Shown here piece by piece: positions 20,955 through 31,459 of a DNA stretch of 64,000 bases. Position 1 is the stretch's first letter; each line of letters starts with the position of its first letter. Source of the stretch: Sepiola atlantica (taxonomy: Eukaryota > Mollusca > Cephalopoda > Sepiida > Sepiolidae). The translations under genes were made by a program, and so were the position numbers. The DNA is taken from the NCBI GenBank assembly GCA_963556195.1, contig OY744517.1, positions 85,692,714 through 85,756,713 on the forward strand. The letters are read 5' to 3'. The notes below the pieces were generated by a model that worked only from the letters and a program-made list of their open reading frames with translations, had not been told where the DNA came from and searched no databases.

Positions 20955-21339
20955 AGGAAAAATTATGATTGATAAGTTGACAGGATAGGACTGTCAAAGT
21001 TCCAAATTTGAAAAAGTTTTCTTTTAAAATTAAAAATTAAAAAAAATTTTAAAGAATTTTTTTAAAAGTTCAAACGAGCAGGGGAACCACCAATAACGAA
21101 ATCCAAAAAACGTGGGGCTCAGAAATATTGGTAAATCCAGAGGAATCTGTATAAAAATTCACCGACGGCGATTCCATTCAGGTCTGTTGTCCACGGAGAG
21201 GAATCAAATAAAAGTGGCCATTTCAAGGAAAACAATATTCTTCCTGTTTTCAGTTAAGCGTATTCCAAGGCAAAAGCTTCAATGGGATCAAAAACGAATC
21301 ATCGCAATGTATTAAAATTATTTGGGAATTGTGGGATAG

Positions 21340-21472
21340 CATAAAAAGAAGAAGAAGAGGGAAAAAAAGGGAGGGTAAAAGAAAAGGAAAAAGAAGAAAA
21401 GAAGAGAAAGGAAGAAAAGAAAAAAAGAAAAAAGAAAAGGAGAAAGAAAAAGAGAAAAAAAACAACAAAAAA
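21340..21472 (+). repeat. Purine-only low-complexity tract (AG-rich)
   Basis: About 130 bases of almost pure A and G, without a fixed unit. It generates lysine-rich or phenylalanine-rich frames that are not genes. Such tracts can form triplex or single-stranded structures. Confidence 0.9.
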
Positions 21473-21581
21473 AAACGATCGGAAGTAGAGTGTAATCTAA
21501 CAAGCTCTATCCAGTATATTGAGCTTTCCTTATTTCACAATAGGTCCAACTCTCTAAAAGTTTACCTTTTAGTTATAATTT

Positions 21582-21754
21582 ACATATATATATATACATG
21601 TATATATATAAGTATATATATATATGTATATATAAGTATATATATGTATATATATATATATATGTATGTATATGCATATATATACATATTTATATATATA
21701 TATGTATATGTATGTATAGGCATATATATATATACATATTTATGTATATATATG

Positions 21755-21788
<34 letters not shown>

Positions 21789-22004
21789 TGTATATGTATG
21801 TATATATATGTATATGCATATATATGTATGTATATATATATATGCATGTATATATATGTATATGCATATATATATGTATATGCATATATATATATTTATA
21901 TGTATATATATATATATATATATATGTATATGCATATATATATATATATGTATATGCATATATATATATTTATATGTATATATATATATATATGCATATA
22001 TATA

Positions 22005-22034
<30 letters not shown>
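21582..22034. repeat. Compound (TA)n/(TATG)n tract, about 450 bp
   Basis: TA runs are interspersed with TATG and TGCA variants over about 450 bases. Several overlapping 90-236 residue frames of Y, I, M and H are artefacts of this tract. Confidence 0.97.
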
Positions 22035-22035
<1 letters not shown>

Positions 22036-22213
22036 CTAATGTCACAGAAGGCGCGCATCATCCAGATTTTCATATAAATTCACATCTTTTATCGATCATT
22101 ATATTAACAGATGGACGATTCCAGTACACAACAGAGTTGAAATGTCCGCAAAGGGACACCCTCTCTCTCTCTATCTCTCTCTCTATATATATATACAAGT
22201 CTGATTAAAGATA

Positions 22214-22549
22214 ATGGAATTTTCTCTGTTTTTAATTGCTCTCGCAACTCTGCCAGTATCTGGTGTCAATTCGTGTTGTATGGATCATAGAGTTGTTTTG
22301 TCATCCCTATCAAGTGCTTTCGATCGTCACGATCGTCTTCAGGGATTGTTTTTTTTTGCTACATCGTTATTATTTAAGGCGCAGAGTCACGAAAACCATT
22401 TAGAAAATAACGAACAGAGAAAATTTAATGAGACCTGTATTGATAAAGATTTGCTACCTAAATATACATACATACACAACGAAAATTATGTAGCCTACGA
22501 AATATTAGAACCTGATGATTCGAGTAGCGGTAAGATGGCTTGTAACTGA
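22214..22549 (+). pseudogene. Probable Penelope-like N-terminal fragment
   Basis: The frame includes ESHENHLENNEQRKF-like helical sequence and FNETCIDKDLLPKYT at about 22423-22470, the same segment as at 17190-17231 (FNDTCIKEKMLPRYT). Upstream, MEFSLFLIALATLPVSG looks like a signal peptide but follows CT and TA microsatellites directly, and is probably fortuitous. No RT motif follows. A lineage-specific short gene is the alternative, which I consider less likely. Confidence 0.35.
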
Positions 22550-22730
22550 ACTGTATCTCTTTCAACTCCCTCTGTGACATTAGCAATCAACGGAGAGAAT
22601 GCTGGTCGGATTATGTATAAAAATCGATAAATCCAGTAAATAAGTAACTGACTTTTTATATGTAGCTTTTAGTGGGAAAGCTATAACCATCAACGATAGC
22701 GTGGAAATTCTCTCTTTTTTTCTCTCTCTC

Positions 22731-22733
<3 letters not shown>

Positions 22734-22778
<45 letters not shown>

Positions 22779-22793
22779 ATATATATATATTAT
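22734..22793. repeat. (TA)n microsatellite
   Basis: TA run with one TTT interruption, directly abutting the palindromic MITE. Confidence 0.95.
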
Positions 22794-23098
22794 AGATGAT
22801 TGGTGGTGTATGAAGCATTCAAAACGATGTTGTTTTTTTAATTGTTTTTATTTTGATATTTCGACCAGTCCTCTGGTCTTTGTCAAAAATGATCTGAAAT
22901 GAAGAAAACTGAGGATCGTTGAGCAAACTGTAATTTTGAAATTTTCTTCATTTCAGATGATTTTTTGACAAAGACCAGAGGACTGGTCGAAATATCAAAA
23001 TAAAAACAATTAAAAAAACAACAACATCGTTTGTAATGCTTCAAATACCACCAATCATCTATAAAATACTTCTCTAGGAGCATACGTGGAATAACAAT
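22792..23098. mobile_element. Palindromic MITE bounded by (TA)n on both sides
   Basis: The left arm (22792-22910) and right arm (22940-23062) are reverse complements over about 115 bp, sharing ATGATTGGTGGT, GAAGCATT, AACGATGTTGTT and CGACCAGTCCTCTGGTC. A unique 35-bp tail with CTCTAGGAGCATACG follows, then (TA)n. Related fragments lie at 10630-10745 and 44636-44745. No coding capacity. Confidence 0.82.
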
Positions 23099-23099
23099 C

Positions 23100-23103
<4 letters not shown>

Positions 23104-23178
<75 letters not shown>
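23104..23178. repeat. (TA)n microsatellite
   Basis: About 37 TA units. Confidence 0.97.
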
Positions 23179-23180
<2 letters not shown>

Positions 23181-23290
23181 GCGAGGAATACGGACGTTTG
23201 GGACATTTTTGGGAGGGTAGAATGAGATTAAACAAATATAAAAACGAGAGAAAACGATTAAAAAGAAATTAATTAATGTACTGAACCGGT

Positions 23291-23309
23291 TTTCGTCCAC
23301 ACTCATCAG
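23291..23309 (-). other. Hammerhead-like core motif
   Basis: On the minus strand CTGATGA, GTGTGGAC and GAAA are contiguous, with no extra base. The internal stem is only GT/AC. ACCGG follows. This is the closest to canonical spacing outside the SINE copy, but stem II is very short. Confidence 0.4.
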
Positions 23310-23399
23310 AGTAAAACGTGGAAGTGATTAAATACGACTAAAACCTAAAAAAATTGTAATGAAAACTAGTGACAAGTTTAGGAGAAAAAAAAAAAAGAA

Positions 23400-23902
23400 A
23401 AAAATATGGGGAGGAGAGTCATAAGTTGATCACATTAAGTCCTAAAAGCCATTCCTTTTGTTTACAAAGGGAGGGTTTGATTGACTTGATATAAGTCCTT
23501 AGCCATTCGTGGAGGGGGAAAGGAGATCTTTCGCCTGTATTTTCTTAGAGAATTAATTCCCTCATCATGTTGCAGACTACATCCTGAAAAACGCCTGTTC
23601 GGCTCGCCTCCAAAACCCAAACTAGCAAAAACTCTGCTTACCACACAAAAGCTTGTGACGTCACATAACCCCCATGCGCAGGTGCATTCGTCACAGGCTG
23701 ACTCCCTTGAACTCCTGACCCAAAAAGGTCTCATCAAAATGGTGGCCTGTCACGTCTGTGAGCTCCAACCATGAGAACAGCCCTATTCTGCACTCAACTG
23801 TACGGGTCCACCCGCACTAAATCGCGCAAGACAAACCAAACGATTTCCAACAGATACGTCCACCTCAAGATGCGTCCGTTCCGACAGGGCCATTATCCAA
23901 CA
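23400..23902 (-). mobile_element. Truncated LTR related to the solo LTR at 7486-8112
   Basis: Read on the minus strand it begins TGTTGGATAATGGCCC at 23902, against TGTTAGATAATAGCCC in the plus-strand solo LTR. It then matches blocks containing CGTATCTGTTGG, GAGTGCAGAA, TGTGACGTCAC and CCTTTCC, with many substitutions and indels. The 3' end is not recognised past about 23400. The two copies are old and inverted relative to each other, about 16 kb apart. Confidence 0.65.
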
Positions 23903-24196
23903 CCCGGTGTGATACGTCATTAATAGACCAAGACGGTTGAGGAAGTTCCGCATGGCGAGTCTCATCACTCCTTTTGTTTCACCAGGAATGATAAAATATT
24001 CCTCAGTTATAAGATTGAGTTATGTTTGAAAAAAAAAACTTTAAACATTTTTTTCTAATTAGCCACAGTTTGCAATTTATTCATCAAGTGACTTATTTTT
24101 TTACTAGGCTTGTATCCATCACTTTCACCCTCTCTCACTATATGTCGTTTGACTCTTTGCTCTTATTTCATACGGTATCTATCACTCTCGCTTCTG

Positions 24197-24231
<35 letters not shown>

Positions 24232-24801
24232 ATTAACTGCCAAAAGTACTCACGGAAAGAATAAAAAGATTGGAATAGTCCATTATAAACAAAAAGAAAT
24301 ATCACCACCAGTAGTAATTCTATTTAACCCGTAGGTGTAGAAAGAGAGGGAGAGAGAGGGGGAAGATATAGTGACCTAGAAGATATTAATTATATATTTA
24401 GTCTTATTTTTTAATACTTAACTGGCTTTGCACCCTCATTTTTTTCCTGACTCGAACAATCTAACCACGGCTCAATGGGTGATTCAATGGCACAAATTTG
24501 TTTCTAGTGTTATATATTTTCACATTTTAAAAATCTTAATGGAAGCGTATTATTTTATCAGCTTCTATTTCTAGTGTGTAGGTTGAGGGTTCGAATCCAG
24601 AAATGGGGAAAACACATCAAGATTTATTAATTAAGCCTGCTGGCATCAGTTTATAGCATGAGATAGGTAGGTATATAAATAAGTAGGTGGTTTAGTAGAA
24701 ACGTAAATAGGGATAATCTTATTACTATGGACCATTGAAAACATTTTTAAAAGACTTATTAAGCAGAAGCATTCCGTGTTGTTCAATAACGTTTTTCTTA
24801 A
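23903..24801. other. Unassigned region with a (CT)n run and small repeats
   Basis: A (CT)n run lies at 24200-24227. A segment at about 24340-24465 resembles 39260-39390 (ACTRGCTTTGCA and CAAACAATCTAA-type phrases), each next to a GA-rich stretch. A box B-like GGGTTCGAATCC near 24588 hints at a decayed SINE. No gene recognised. Confidence 0.4.
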
Positions 24802-24802
24802 T

Positions 24803-24842
<40 letters not shown>
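24802..24842. repeat. (TA)n microsatellite
   Basis: TA run, left border of the MITE at 24844. Confidence 0.95.
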
Positions 24843-24843
<1 letters not shown>

Positions 24844-24845
<2 letters not shown>

Positions 24846-25131
24846 GGGCGTCGCCAGCGGGGAGCAAGGGAGGGGCGGATGCAGCCCCCCCTCCTCTGGA
24901 ATGTACTTGGCTTTACTGAAAGAAGGAATGACAAAAAGAGTGTGTTATTTTTTTATGTCATTGACAATAATGTTGGAATAGCCTTATATCAGCAGCCAGT
25001 AGCGAAGTTATTTAGCCTCATATCAGCAGCCAGCAGCGAAGTTATTTTGCCCTAGGCATGTGGGAGGTATTTTTGAATATCGCTAAAAACTGTTTGCCCC
25101 TCCCCCTATAAAAAATTCTGGCGACGCCCAT
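24844..25131. mobile_element. MITE with terminal repeats ATGGGCGTCGCCAG, 288 bp
   Basis: ATGGGCGTCGCCAG at 24844-24857 is exactly mirrored by CTGGCGACGCCCAT at 25118-25131. GC-rich purine and pyrimidine stretches extend the symmetry imperfectly. Inside, CATATCAGCAGCCAG...AGCGAAGTTATTT is duplicated in tandem (about 24983-25048). TA sequence flanks both sides. Superfamily uncertain, hAT-like possible. Confidence 0.72.
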
Positions 25132-25144
25132 GCATATATATATA

Positions 25145-25326
25145 TACAAATGCCTTGTCTTGTTTAGAGAACGCCATTACTGCACCTGGAAAGATAACAC
25201 GAAAATCATTAGTATGACCAAAAACTTGATTAAGCAAGCTTTAAAATGGCACCAGTTTCATTTTTATACCTGGAATAGTTCATGAGATATACGCATTTGT
25301 AATGTTCCCAAGACTTTTGAAACACC

Positions 25327-25331
<5 letters not shown>
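25145..25331 (-). mobile_element. Terminal fragment of a Tc1/mariner-type element
   Basis: The right end AGACTTTTGAAACACCCTGTA is in reverse complement the familiar TACAGGGTG-TTTC terminus of mariner-like elements, adjoining TA. About 180 bp of non-coding subterminal sequence precedes it. No transposase remains. Confidence 0.5.

Positions 25332-25375
<44 letters not shown>
25330..25375. repeat. (TA)n microsatellite
   Basis: About 22 TA units between the mariner-like end and the hAT-like element. Confidence 0.95.
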
Positions 25376-25378
<3 letters not shown>

Positions 25379-26229
25379 GGATTTACGGAGCTCTCCAAAA
25401 AGGAGCGCGCTCCAGGAGCACGCTCCTTTTTGCTGGAGCGAAGGAGAGGAGGGCTCATTTTATATTCAGCAGGAGTTGAGCGGGAGCAACTCCATTTGAG
25501 ACTAAAGAGCGATGGTTTTATCGCTCCGCGCTCCTCGCTCCAAAATTATTTGATTTTTTTTTAAACATTAGTTTTTTATTCAGCAATATAAAGGAAAAGT
25601 AAAGAAAGTCTCAGAGTTTACTCTGAATTATTTAAAAAAATTATATCTCTGGTAGAGAGAGGGAGGGGGCTCAGGCGGAAGACGATTTAATTGTAATGTT
25701 TTTAACAATCTTTTTTTTATTGTTTTATTCGTTACCTCCTCCCCCAACCCCGTCGACTTGCTATCAAGCGATGAGACTAATCAAAGGTGTCATTAAGTTT
25801 TTATTGCAGTCAGTGACTTGAGCGTTTGGAAAGATTAAAGAAAGTTGAAATACATTTGAGTTAGGGGTACGAACGATTTTGACACCATCTGAGTGCAGGT
25901 CGGGAGGGGGCGAGAGAGAGAATTCAAAATGTTTACTAGCTGACCTGAGATAATTACTAAGGCCCTTTTAAAAAGTACACTGCTATCTTTCTGTTGAATA
26001 AAAACTCCGAAAATTAGCACTCTAGATAGGGAGGTAAGTTGCCCAATAAAAGTTTCAGAGTACAGTCTACCCTACTATTTAATTCATATAACTTTGGGGA
26101 GGATATATGTGGATTCATACCGTTCCTAAATGTATTAATGAAAGTTATGTTGTTTTTCTTCTCTTAGACTAGATAGTAAGCTTGACTGGATAGAAGTATG
26201 TATGTATGATACACAATTTAGGAAAACAC

Positions 26230-26335
26230 GTCAAAGGAAAACTCGGCACGGAAAATTCGTCAATGGAAAATTCGGCAACGGAAAACTCGGCAATTTTGGC
26301 CAAGTAGGAAAATTCGGCAATTATCGAATAAATAT
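26230..26335 (+). repeat. Short tandem repeat of about 13 bp
   Basis: GGAAAACTCGGCAA-type units recur six or so times with variants (ACACGTCAA, ATTCGTCAA, ATTCGGCAA). Confidence 0.8.
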
Positions 26336-26450
26336 CGATTGAAAATAGATTTTAGAACCGTTTTTACAGGAGATATACTTGTAAATACGGGGCTACCCCC
26401 TCCCCAGTGAAGAATATGTTTTATATTATTTTTTTGGTACTTGTGCAGTT

Positions 26451-26832
26451 TACGAACCGGGCTATTTTTTAGATAAGATTTTCAAGTTGAATTAAATTTT
26501 TACGATATCTTTTGTTTATTAAATTGTTAGGTGAAAGTACAGAATAGTTAACAAAGCCCCCCTCACTCTATGTTAAGAATGGCTTTCTAAATAATGTTAT
26601 TTCAATCCGGTTCGTAATAACGTTACGAAATTAAAGGTTTGGACCGGGTTATTTTTTACATAAAATTTTCAAGTTAAATTCAATTTTTACGATATCTTCT
26701 GTTTATTAAATTGTTACGTGAAAGTACAGAATAGTTAACAAAGCACCATTCTCCTCATGTAAAAAATCGTTGTCTAAATAATATTATTATTTCAAGCCGG
26801 TTCGTAATCAAGTTACGAGATTAAATCCATCA
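26451..26832 (+). repeat. Tandem duplication, 2 x about 190 bp
   Basis: The units 26451-26640 and 26641-26832 share ACCGGGYTATTTTTTA, TTTTACGATATCTT, GTGAAAGTACAGAATAG and CCGGTTCGTAAT in order, with roughly 85-90 percent identity by eye. Confidence 0.85.
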
Positions 26833-27384
26833 TAATTCATTTAGATTTCTTCGTAAACAAGGCAGCCATTTTAATTGACAAACATCAATTACTTCGTGTG
26901 TGTGCAAAACTTGAAAGGAATTTATAAACTATCGAGTAGAAAATCATTTAAACTGGCTTTAAATTTTTAGAAAATTTCCATGTATTTAAAAAAGCAAAAT
27001 TGTTTTCTTGTTCTCAGGAAACGAAAATTTACGTATAATCCTATACTTCGTCCGACATGTTCTCCTATAACTCTCAAAATATTAGCGAGATTTTGTCAAA
27101 TATTATCTTACGGTCTTACACTTAAAGTGACATCTCAACCCATATTGACGATATCCTTTGACGCCCACCCCTATCCTTCGACCACTCATTGGCAAAATAG
27201 AACGTTTATGAAAGAAGGTACATTTTTATTATGGAGCGCTAAAAAAAAGCCGCTTCTTTTTTATAGGAGTTGGAGCAGGAGCAGCTCCTTTTTGAAAATG
27301 GGGAGCGTGAGAGGAGCCAGCTCCAATTTTGGGCGTTGGAGCAGGAGCGGGAGCAGCTCCAAAAGTAGTGGAGCGCGTAAAGCC

Positions 27385-27387
<3 letters not shown>

Positions 27388-27460
<73 letters not shown>
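27388..27460. repeat. (TA)n microsatellite
   Basis: About 36 TA units, right border of the hAT-like element. Confidence 0.97.
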
Positions 27461-27463
<3 letters not shown>

Positions 27464-28013
27464 CCTACAAATTTAAACAAACAGTGATTAATCTGCACAT
27501 ATACGGATCACAAAAAGAAAGAGAAAAAATCTATCAAAAAAACGTAGAAATGTTAGTGAATATCTATACTAAGTGTGATTGATATCTGGACAGACATTCC
27601 AAGCCCAGCAATGCGGACTCGCCCTTAATGGTTAGCGTATAAAAGAGTTAAATGTCAGCAAAACACAATAAATCTTTTGAGACAGTTACCCCCCTCCCCC
27701 TCCTTATAAGGTGATTGTATTCAGAGGAAGAGAAAGAGAGAGAGAGGGAGAGAGAGAGCGAAGAAAACAAGCAGAATAATAAAACATTCAAAGTGAAAAT
27801 AGGCTCGTGAAACAATAAATGGCTTTAATGCATCTGACGCTATTCAGAACAAGCACCACGTGCCAGTGAATGGGCAAGTGCCGATGTGGTTCTGTGTAGA
27901 CTTGTGTTCATTTCCTGAGTTTTCAATGCTCTTTCCAAGTTGACAAGTCTGCAGAATCCACTTTGATGTTTGGCTTTTACTGCTGTTTGGACTTTTTTTT
28001 TCTACGCCTCTCT
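27461..28013. other. Unassigned sequence
   Basis: A GA-rich patch lies at 27725-27760. No element or gene recognised. Confidence 0.4.
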
Positions 28014-28220
28014 TTAAAAAGAGATTTGTCCATATGTGTCTGCATGTGTCGCTGTCGACAGAACCTGATTGATTCTTTTCTCTTCATCTCTGTATACACG
28101 TTCTTTTATGGCTAATAAGTCAAATTCTACCATACGACGGTGTTCTTCAGACGCCACAAGAAATTGTGGGTGGTAAGCGTGCCTCGGTTTTCTTGCTTGG
28201 CGTTTTTCTTCATCGATCCG
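28014..28220 (-). CDS. Unidentified 68-codon open frame, possible exon or fragment
   Basis: The minus-strand frame between a stop upstream of 28220 and TAA at 28014 reads as ordinary protein: charged, mixed composition, with KPRHAYHPQFLVASEEHRR and LLAIKERVYRDEEKRINQ. It has no methionine start of its own and no obvious splice sites at the ends. I do not recognise the family. It may be the last exon of a host gene, an exon relic, or part of an uncharacterised transposon. It stops about 130 bp before the LINE at 28350. Confidence 0.3.
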   Translation of the reverse strand, partial: RIDEEKRQARKPRHAYHPQFLVASEEHRRMVEFDLLAIKERVYRDEEKRINQVLSTATHADTYGQISF

Positions 28221-28349
28221 TCAAACAAAACGACTCCGCCGGACACTATATATCACCATGGGATTTTATAAATTACATCTATCTCCTATGTTCTAACACC
28301 TATATTGGTTCGTTTGAAAGTATTGTTCAGTTGGTTCTTAAATCCTCTT

Positions 28350-28707
28350 TTTTGTTGAACTCCGGAGACCCTAGAAAAACCCTAACCCTTGAAAAAGTAC
28401 AAAATCGACTTCGCAATCTAATAGTGGATGATCTGTTCTGTTCTTTACAACTCCTTTCTCACAAAAGAGACGTTGCTAGTCTTTCTCTACTCTATCGTTA
28501 TTTTCATGGAAGGTGCTCGACTGAACTCCAATCTCTGGAGCCGCCTTGTAAGACATTCACAGCAAAAATAGAAAATAACTTTTCTTTCTTCCTCCATGTG
28601 CCTAGCGTCAGGCAGAATTTCTATGGGACACATTACCATTTGACTGCTCTCCTACAGACTACAACATGGTTGTCTTCAAATCCAATGTCAACAAATACTT
28701 ATCATAA
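28350..28707 (+). pseudogene. LINE ORF2 C-terminal remnant
   Basis: The frame reads LTLEKVQNRLRNLI, LLSHKRDVASLSLLYRYFHG and CSTELQSLEPP, the same conserved tail as other CR1/Jockey-type LINEs in this window, then shifts frame before FKSNVNKYLS and a stop at 28705-28707. The upstream part is degraded. The last 73 bases plus the 3'UTR are duplicated at 31455. Confidence 0.8.
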
Positions 28708-29168
28708 ACCGTCTGTAAACGTAGGAGTTTCACATGTTGGCCGGTCATAATTCAGGAAGGGGACATTTTGTATTCAGCATCGTCCTCTTCCGGAAGACAT
28801 GCACATGGGGTAACTGTCGTGCCTTTACACCGCCTGCTTGGCAAGAGGCGGTCTTTTCGAATCGGTCAACATGGGAATCGGATGTTTGTGCCGCTTGTGA
28901 TGGGCGTTGGCTCTGGGGCAAGTAGCTTGGCAAAAATAGAGGTAAGCAACGCATAGTTCTCTAAACCTATTTAAATTTTTACTCTTTTATAATTTGCTTT
29001 GTTTTGTCTTAGAACATGTTTGTAAGACTTGTTTATTTCCATGTATTTCCAGTGAAAAGATGTTATAGTTCAGCATTGGCCACGTGCGCGCAAATAAATA
29101 CATATTCATCAGTATAATTCGTGTCCGAGATTTTTGCTCCAGTTTGCTTGCTGTTACACGGTCCTTGT
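28635..29168 (+). repeat. LINE 3' end, copy 1 of a 535-bp direct repeat
   Basis: It matches 31455-31994 at roughly 95 percent by eye, differing by scattered, mostly transition substitutions and a 7-base indel. It covers the ORF2 tail, stop codon and 3'UTR, with an AATAAA near 29093. The 3'UTR contains a 62-codon frame that ends near a GTAAG...TTTCCAG pair resembling splice sites. Confidence 0.85.
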
Positions 29169-29639
29169 TGTTGTGAAGTGATTATTCCTGAAACGTAAGA
29201 AACAATACCAAGCAAAAGGAAAGATCAAAAGAGAGACACAAACACAATGTTACTCGTCACTCGTCTGAATACGTACTCTGAGTGACACGTTGCAAACACG
29301 AGTATTTATTTATAAAAATGGTCCAAAGGAAATAACTGTCAAATTCAAAACAGCAAATGCTACATCTCTTCTCACCAAACAAACAGTCAGATTTTGTTAT
29401 ATACATATATATATATATACATGGTCCGCGTGTGTGTGTGCGTGTGCATGTAGTGTTACCGTCCATAAGTTCATAGTTCGATATGTACAATGTGTGTGGA
29501 AGGTCTCTGTGGATCTGCTCTGATTTCAAGGGGGGGGGGCTTTAAAACACATTTCGCTGCATTAAATAGTTAATTCGACTTGTTGTCTCAGTCGAAAAGG
29601 ACTTTTTTTTCTCTAGGACAGAATAGAAGCTTTACTCAC
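29169..29639. other. Unassigned sequence between LINE end and Ty3 pol
   Basis: A short (TA)n at 29399-29420 and a G homopolymer at about 29531-29540 are present. It may include the decayed 3' end of the neighbouring Ty3 element, but no LTR was recognised. Confidence 0.4.
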
Positions 29640-31459
29640 TTATTTATCTATCTGATATAATCCTCGAGCCATATTGGTGTGGCGCTCCCGCATTGGATTG
29701 CGTCTTACCACTGGTGGGTTGTGTTTTGGTGTTGTTGGTGTGGGTGGCACTCGCGTCTGGCACTCATGTCTGGAGTCTGAGTTTTCCTGTTGTGGATGTG
29801 AGTATAACTCATCTTCAGAGTCTGATTCTACACCTTCTCCGGGAGAGCTATCTGGATTTATTCGCTTAAAGAGAGAGGAATTTCGAGTGATTTGGTAATC
29901 TCCTCTTTGTGCTGTCACCATGCTACCCATTATACTGATAATCGTCAGTTGTTTGGGGTCGAACGGTGGGGATAGCTTGCTGAGACGTTTCTGCCTGACA
30001 AGTACTTTGTCACCTAGGCAAAGGGGAGAGAGCTTTGTCTTTCTTTTTGTGTCGGCATAGGTCTTCATTTTCCTTTTCCCTCGTGCATCATTCTCCGCTA
30101 TGTGGGTGTGAATCGACTTTGGCATGGGTCCTTCCAGAACAGCAGGTATGCCGATTTTCATTTTCCTTCCAGTGAGGGCTTCGAATGGAGATGTTTTGGT
30201 TGTACTGTGGTGGTGGCCCTGTATTGCCTTAGAAAATGAATTAGTTGGGTTTTCCAGTTCAGGCCCTCCACAGTGATGGCGCGAACGTACTTGTTTAGAG
30301 TTCTCATGAACCGTTCAACCTCTCTATTTGCCTCCGGCCACACAGGGGTAATTCTTCTGTGGCGGAATCCTGCTTGGGTGGCAAAATCCTTGAATTCCTG
30401 CCCTTGGAAGGGGGGACCATTGTCAGACTTGACAATATCGGGGTATCCTTGTCTGGCAAAGATTGCGTTGAGGCGGGGAATGACCACTCTTGCTGATATC
30501 GAGAGGAGTATCTCTACTTCTGGGAATCTGCTGTAGTCGTCGATGACGACTAGCACATAATCTCCAGATGGGAAAGGACCTGCGAAGTCCAGAGAGATTT
30601 CAGTTCATGGGGCAGCAGGGAGTGGTGTGGTGTGTATGGGCTCACGGTGTGATGATGTCGAGTTGGAAGCTTGACAAGGAATGCAGTTGTGCACTGTCTC
30701 CTCCACCAGCTTGTCAATTCCATGGAACCAGACCTTTTCCCTCATTAGCTGCTTCGTCTTAACAACACCCTGGTGTGTGCGGTGGGCTATGTCTACGGTT
30801 CTCTTCTGCCGGGTGGACGGGACCACCAGGTGGTGACCTCGAAGGATGAGACCATCATGTGCAGATAGTTCATCTTTGACACGTGTGAGACTGGATAACT
30901 GCGGGTCGTTCCATTTTCCATCGGAAAGTGCAATCATCACTTTCTGTAGCAGGGGGTCTTTTTCCGTGGCTAGCTTCACCTCTTCGAGGGTGATGGATTT
31001 AGGTATGGCATGGTGAGCCACGTATCTTATATATGCCTCAGCTGAATTGTCTCTCTCGGGTTTGTGGTGAGAATGTCGGCTGAGGTATTCGGCGAGGTTC
31101 TGGTCATCTTTTCCCGGCTGGTATACCAAGCTATACTCATATTGCATGAGGCGTAGGTGCCAGCGTTCGATTCTGGATGTGGCTGGTTTGAGACTTTTTA
31201 CGATACCTAGAAGTGGTTTATGGTCAGTGGTGATGATGAACCTTGACCCATACAAATAAAAATGAAAATGCTCAGCAGCATATACAACGGCTAGCATTTC
31301 TCTCTCCGTCTGCGAGTATCGCTGTTCCACATCTGTGAGAGCATGGCTGGCATAACACAAGACTTTCCCGTCTTGTGTAAGCATTACCCCTAGTCCAACG
31401 GGGCTTGCGTCTACCAGGATATTTGTCTCCTTGTTCCGATCGAAGTAGACAATAACCAT
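29640..31459 (-). pseudogene. Ty3/gypsy pol: RNase H and integrase
   Basis: Three minus frames follow one another. Frame 31459-30605 holds RNase H (LVDASPVGLG, TEREMLAVVYA, TTDHKPLLG) and the integrase HHCC zinc domain (H near residue 226, CIPC near 261). An in-frame stop, where a tryptophan is usual, precedes the integrase core (SLDFAGPF, then SDNGPPF and PEANREVE in 30556-30158, supplying D, D and E). A frameshift near 30160 leads to the C-terminal domain (30161-29640), with a GPY/F-like stretch. Gag, protease and reverse transcriptase are missing: the sequence begins abruptly at the LINE repeat at 31455. Integrase inserts element DNA; this copy is inactive but only lightly damaged. It is GC-richer than its surroundings. 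Confidence 0.92.

Larger units (their letters stand above)
25376..27387. mobile_element. hAT-like element inserted in (TA)n, 2.0 kb, non-autonomous
   Basis: The ends are CAGGGATTTACGGAGC and, inverted, GAGCGCGTAAAGCCCTG: CAGGG termini with a matching subterminal block. Further in, both sides carry repeated GGAGCTGCTCC-like motifs rich in GGAGC, in opposite orientation. The 8 bases on each side are TATATATA, consistent with an 8-bp hAT target duplication, though uninformative in a TA tract. The interior shows no transposase; it holds a 13-bp repeat (26230-26330) and a 190-bp tandem duplication (26451-26832). Confidence 0.65.

Noticed and set aside
21329..22208. Overlapping open frames of up to 236 codons on both strands
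   Set aside because: They are translations of AG-rich and (TA/TATG)n tracts, made almost only of K/R/E or Y/I/M/H residues. No gene is implied.
22214..22270. Signal peptide and secreted small protein
   Set aside because: The hydrophobic start follows microsatellite DNA directly, and the rest of the frame matches a repeated Penelope-like fragment.
22860..22990. Hammerhead-like core in the 22.8 kb MITE (GACCAG/CTGGTC then GAAA)
   Set aside because: Stem and GAAA are present but the required CTGANGA is replaced by TTGACAA, so it was not counted.
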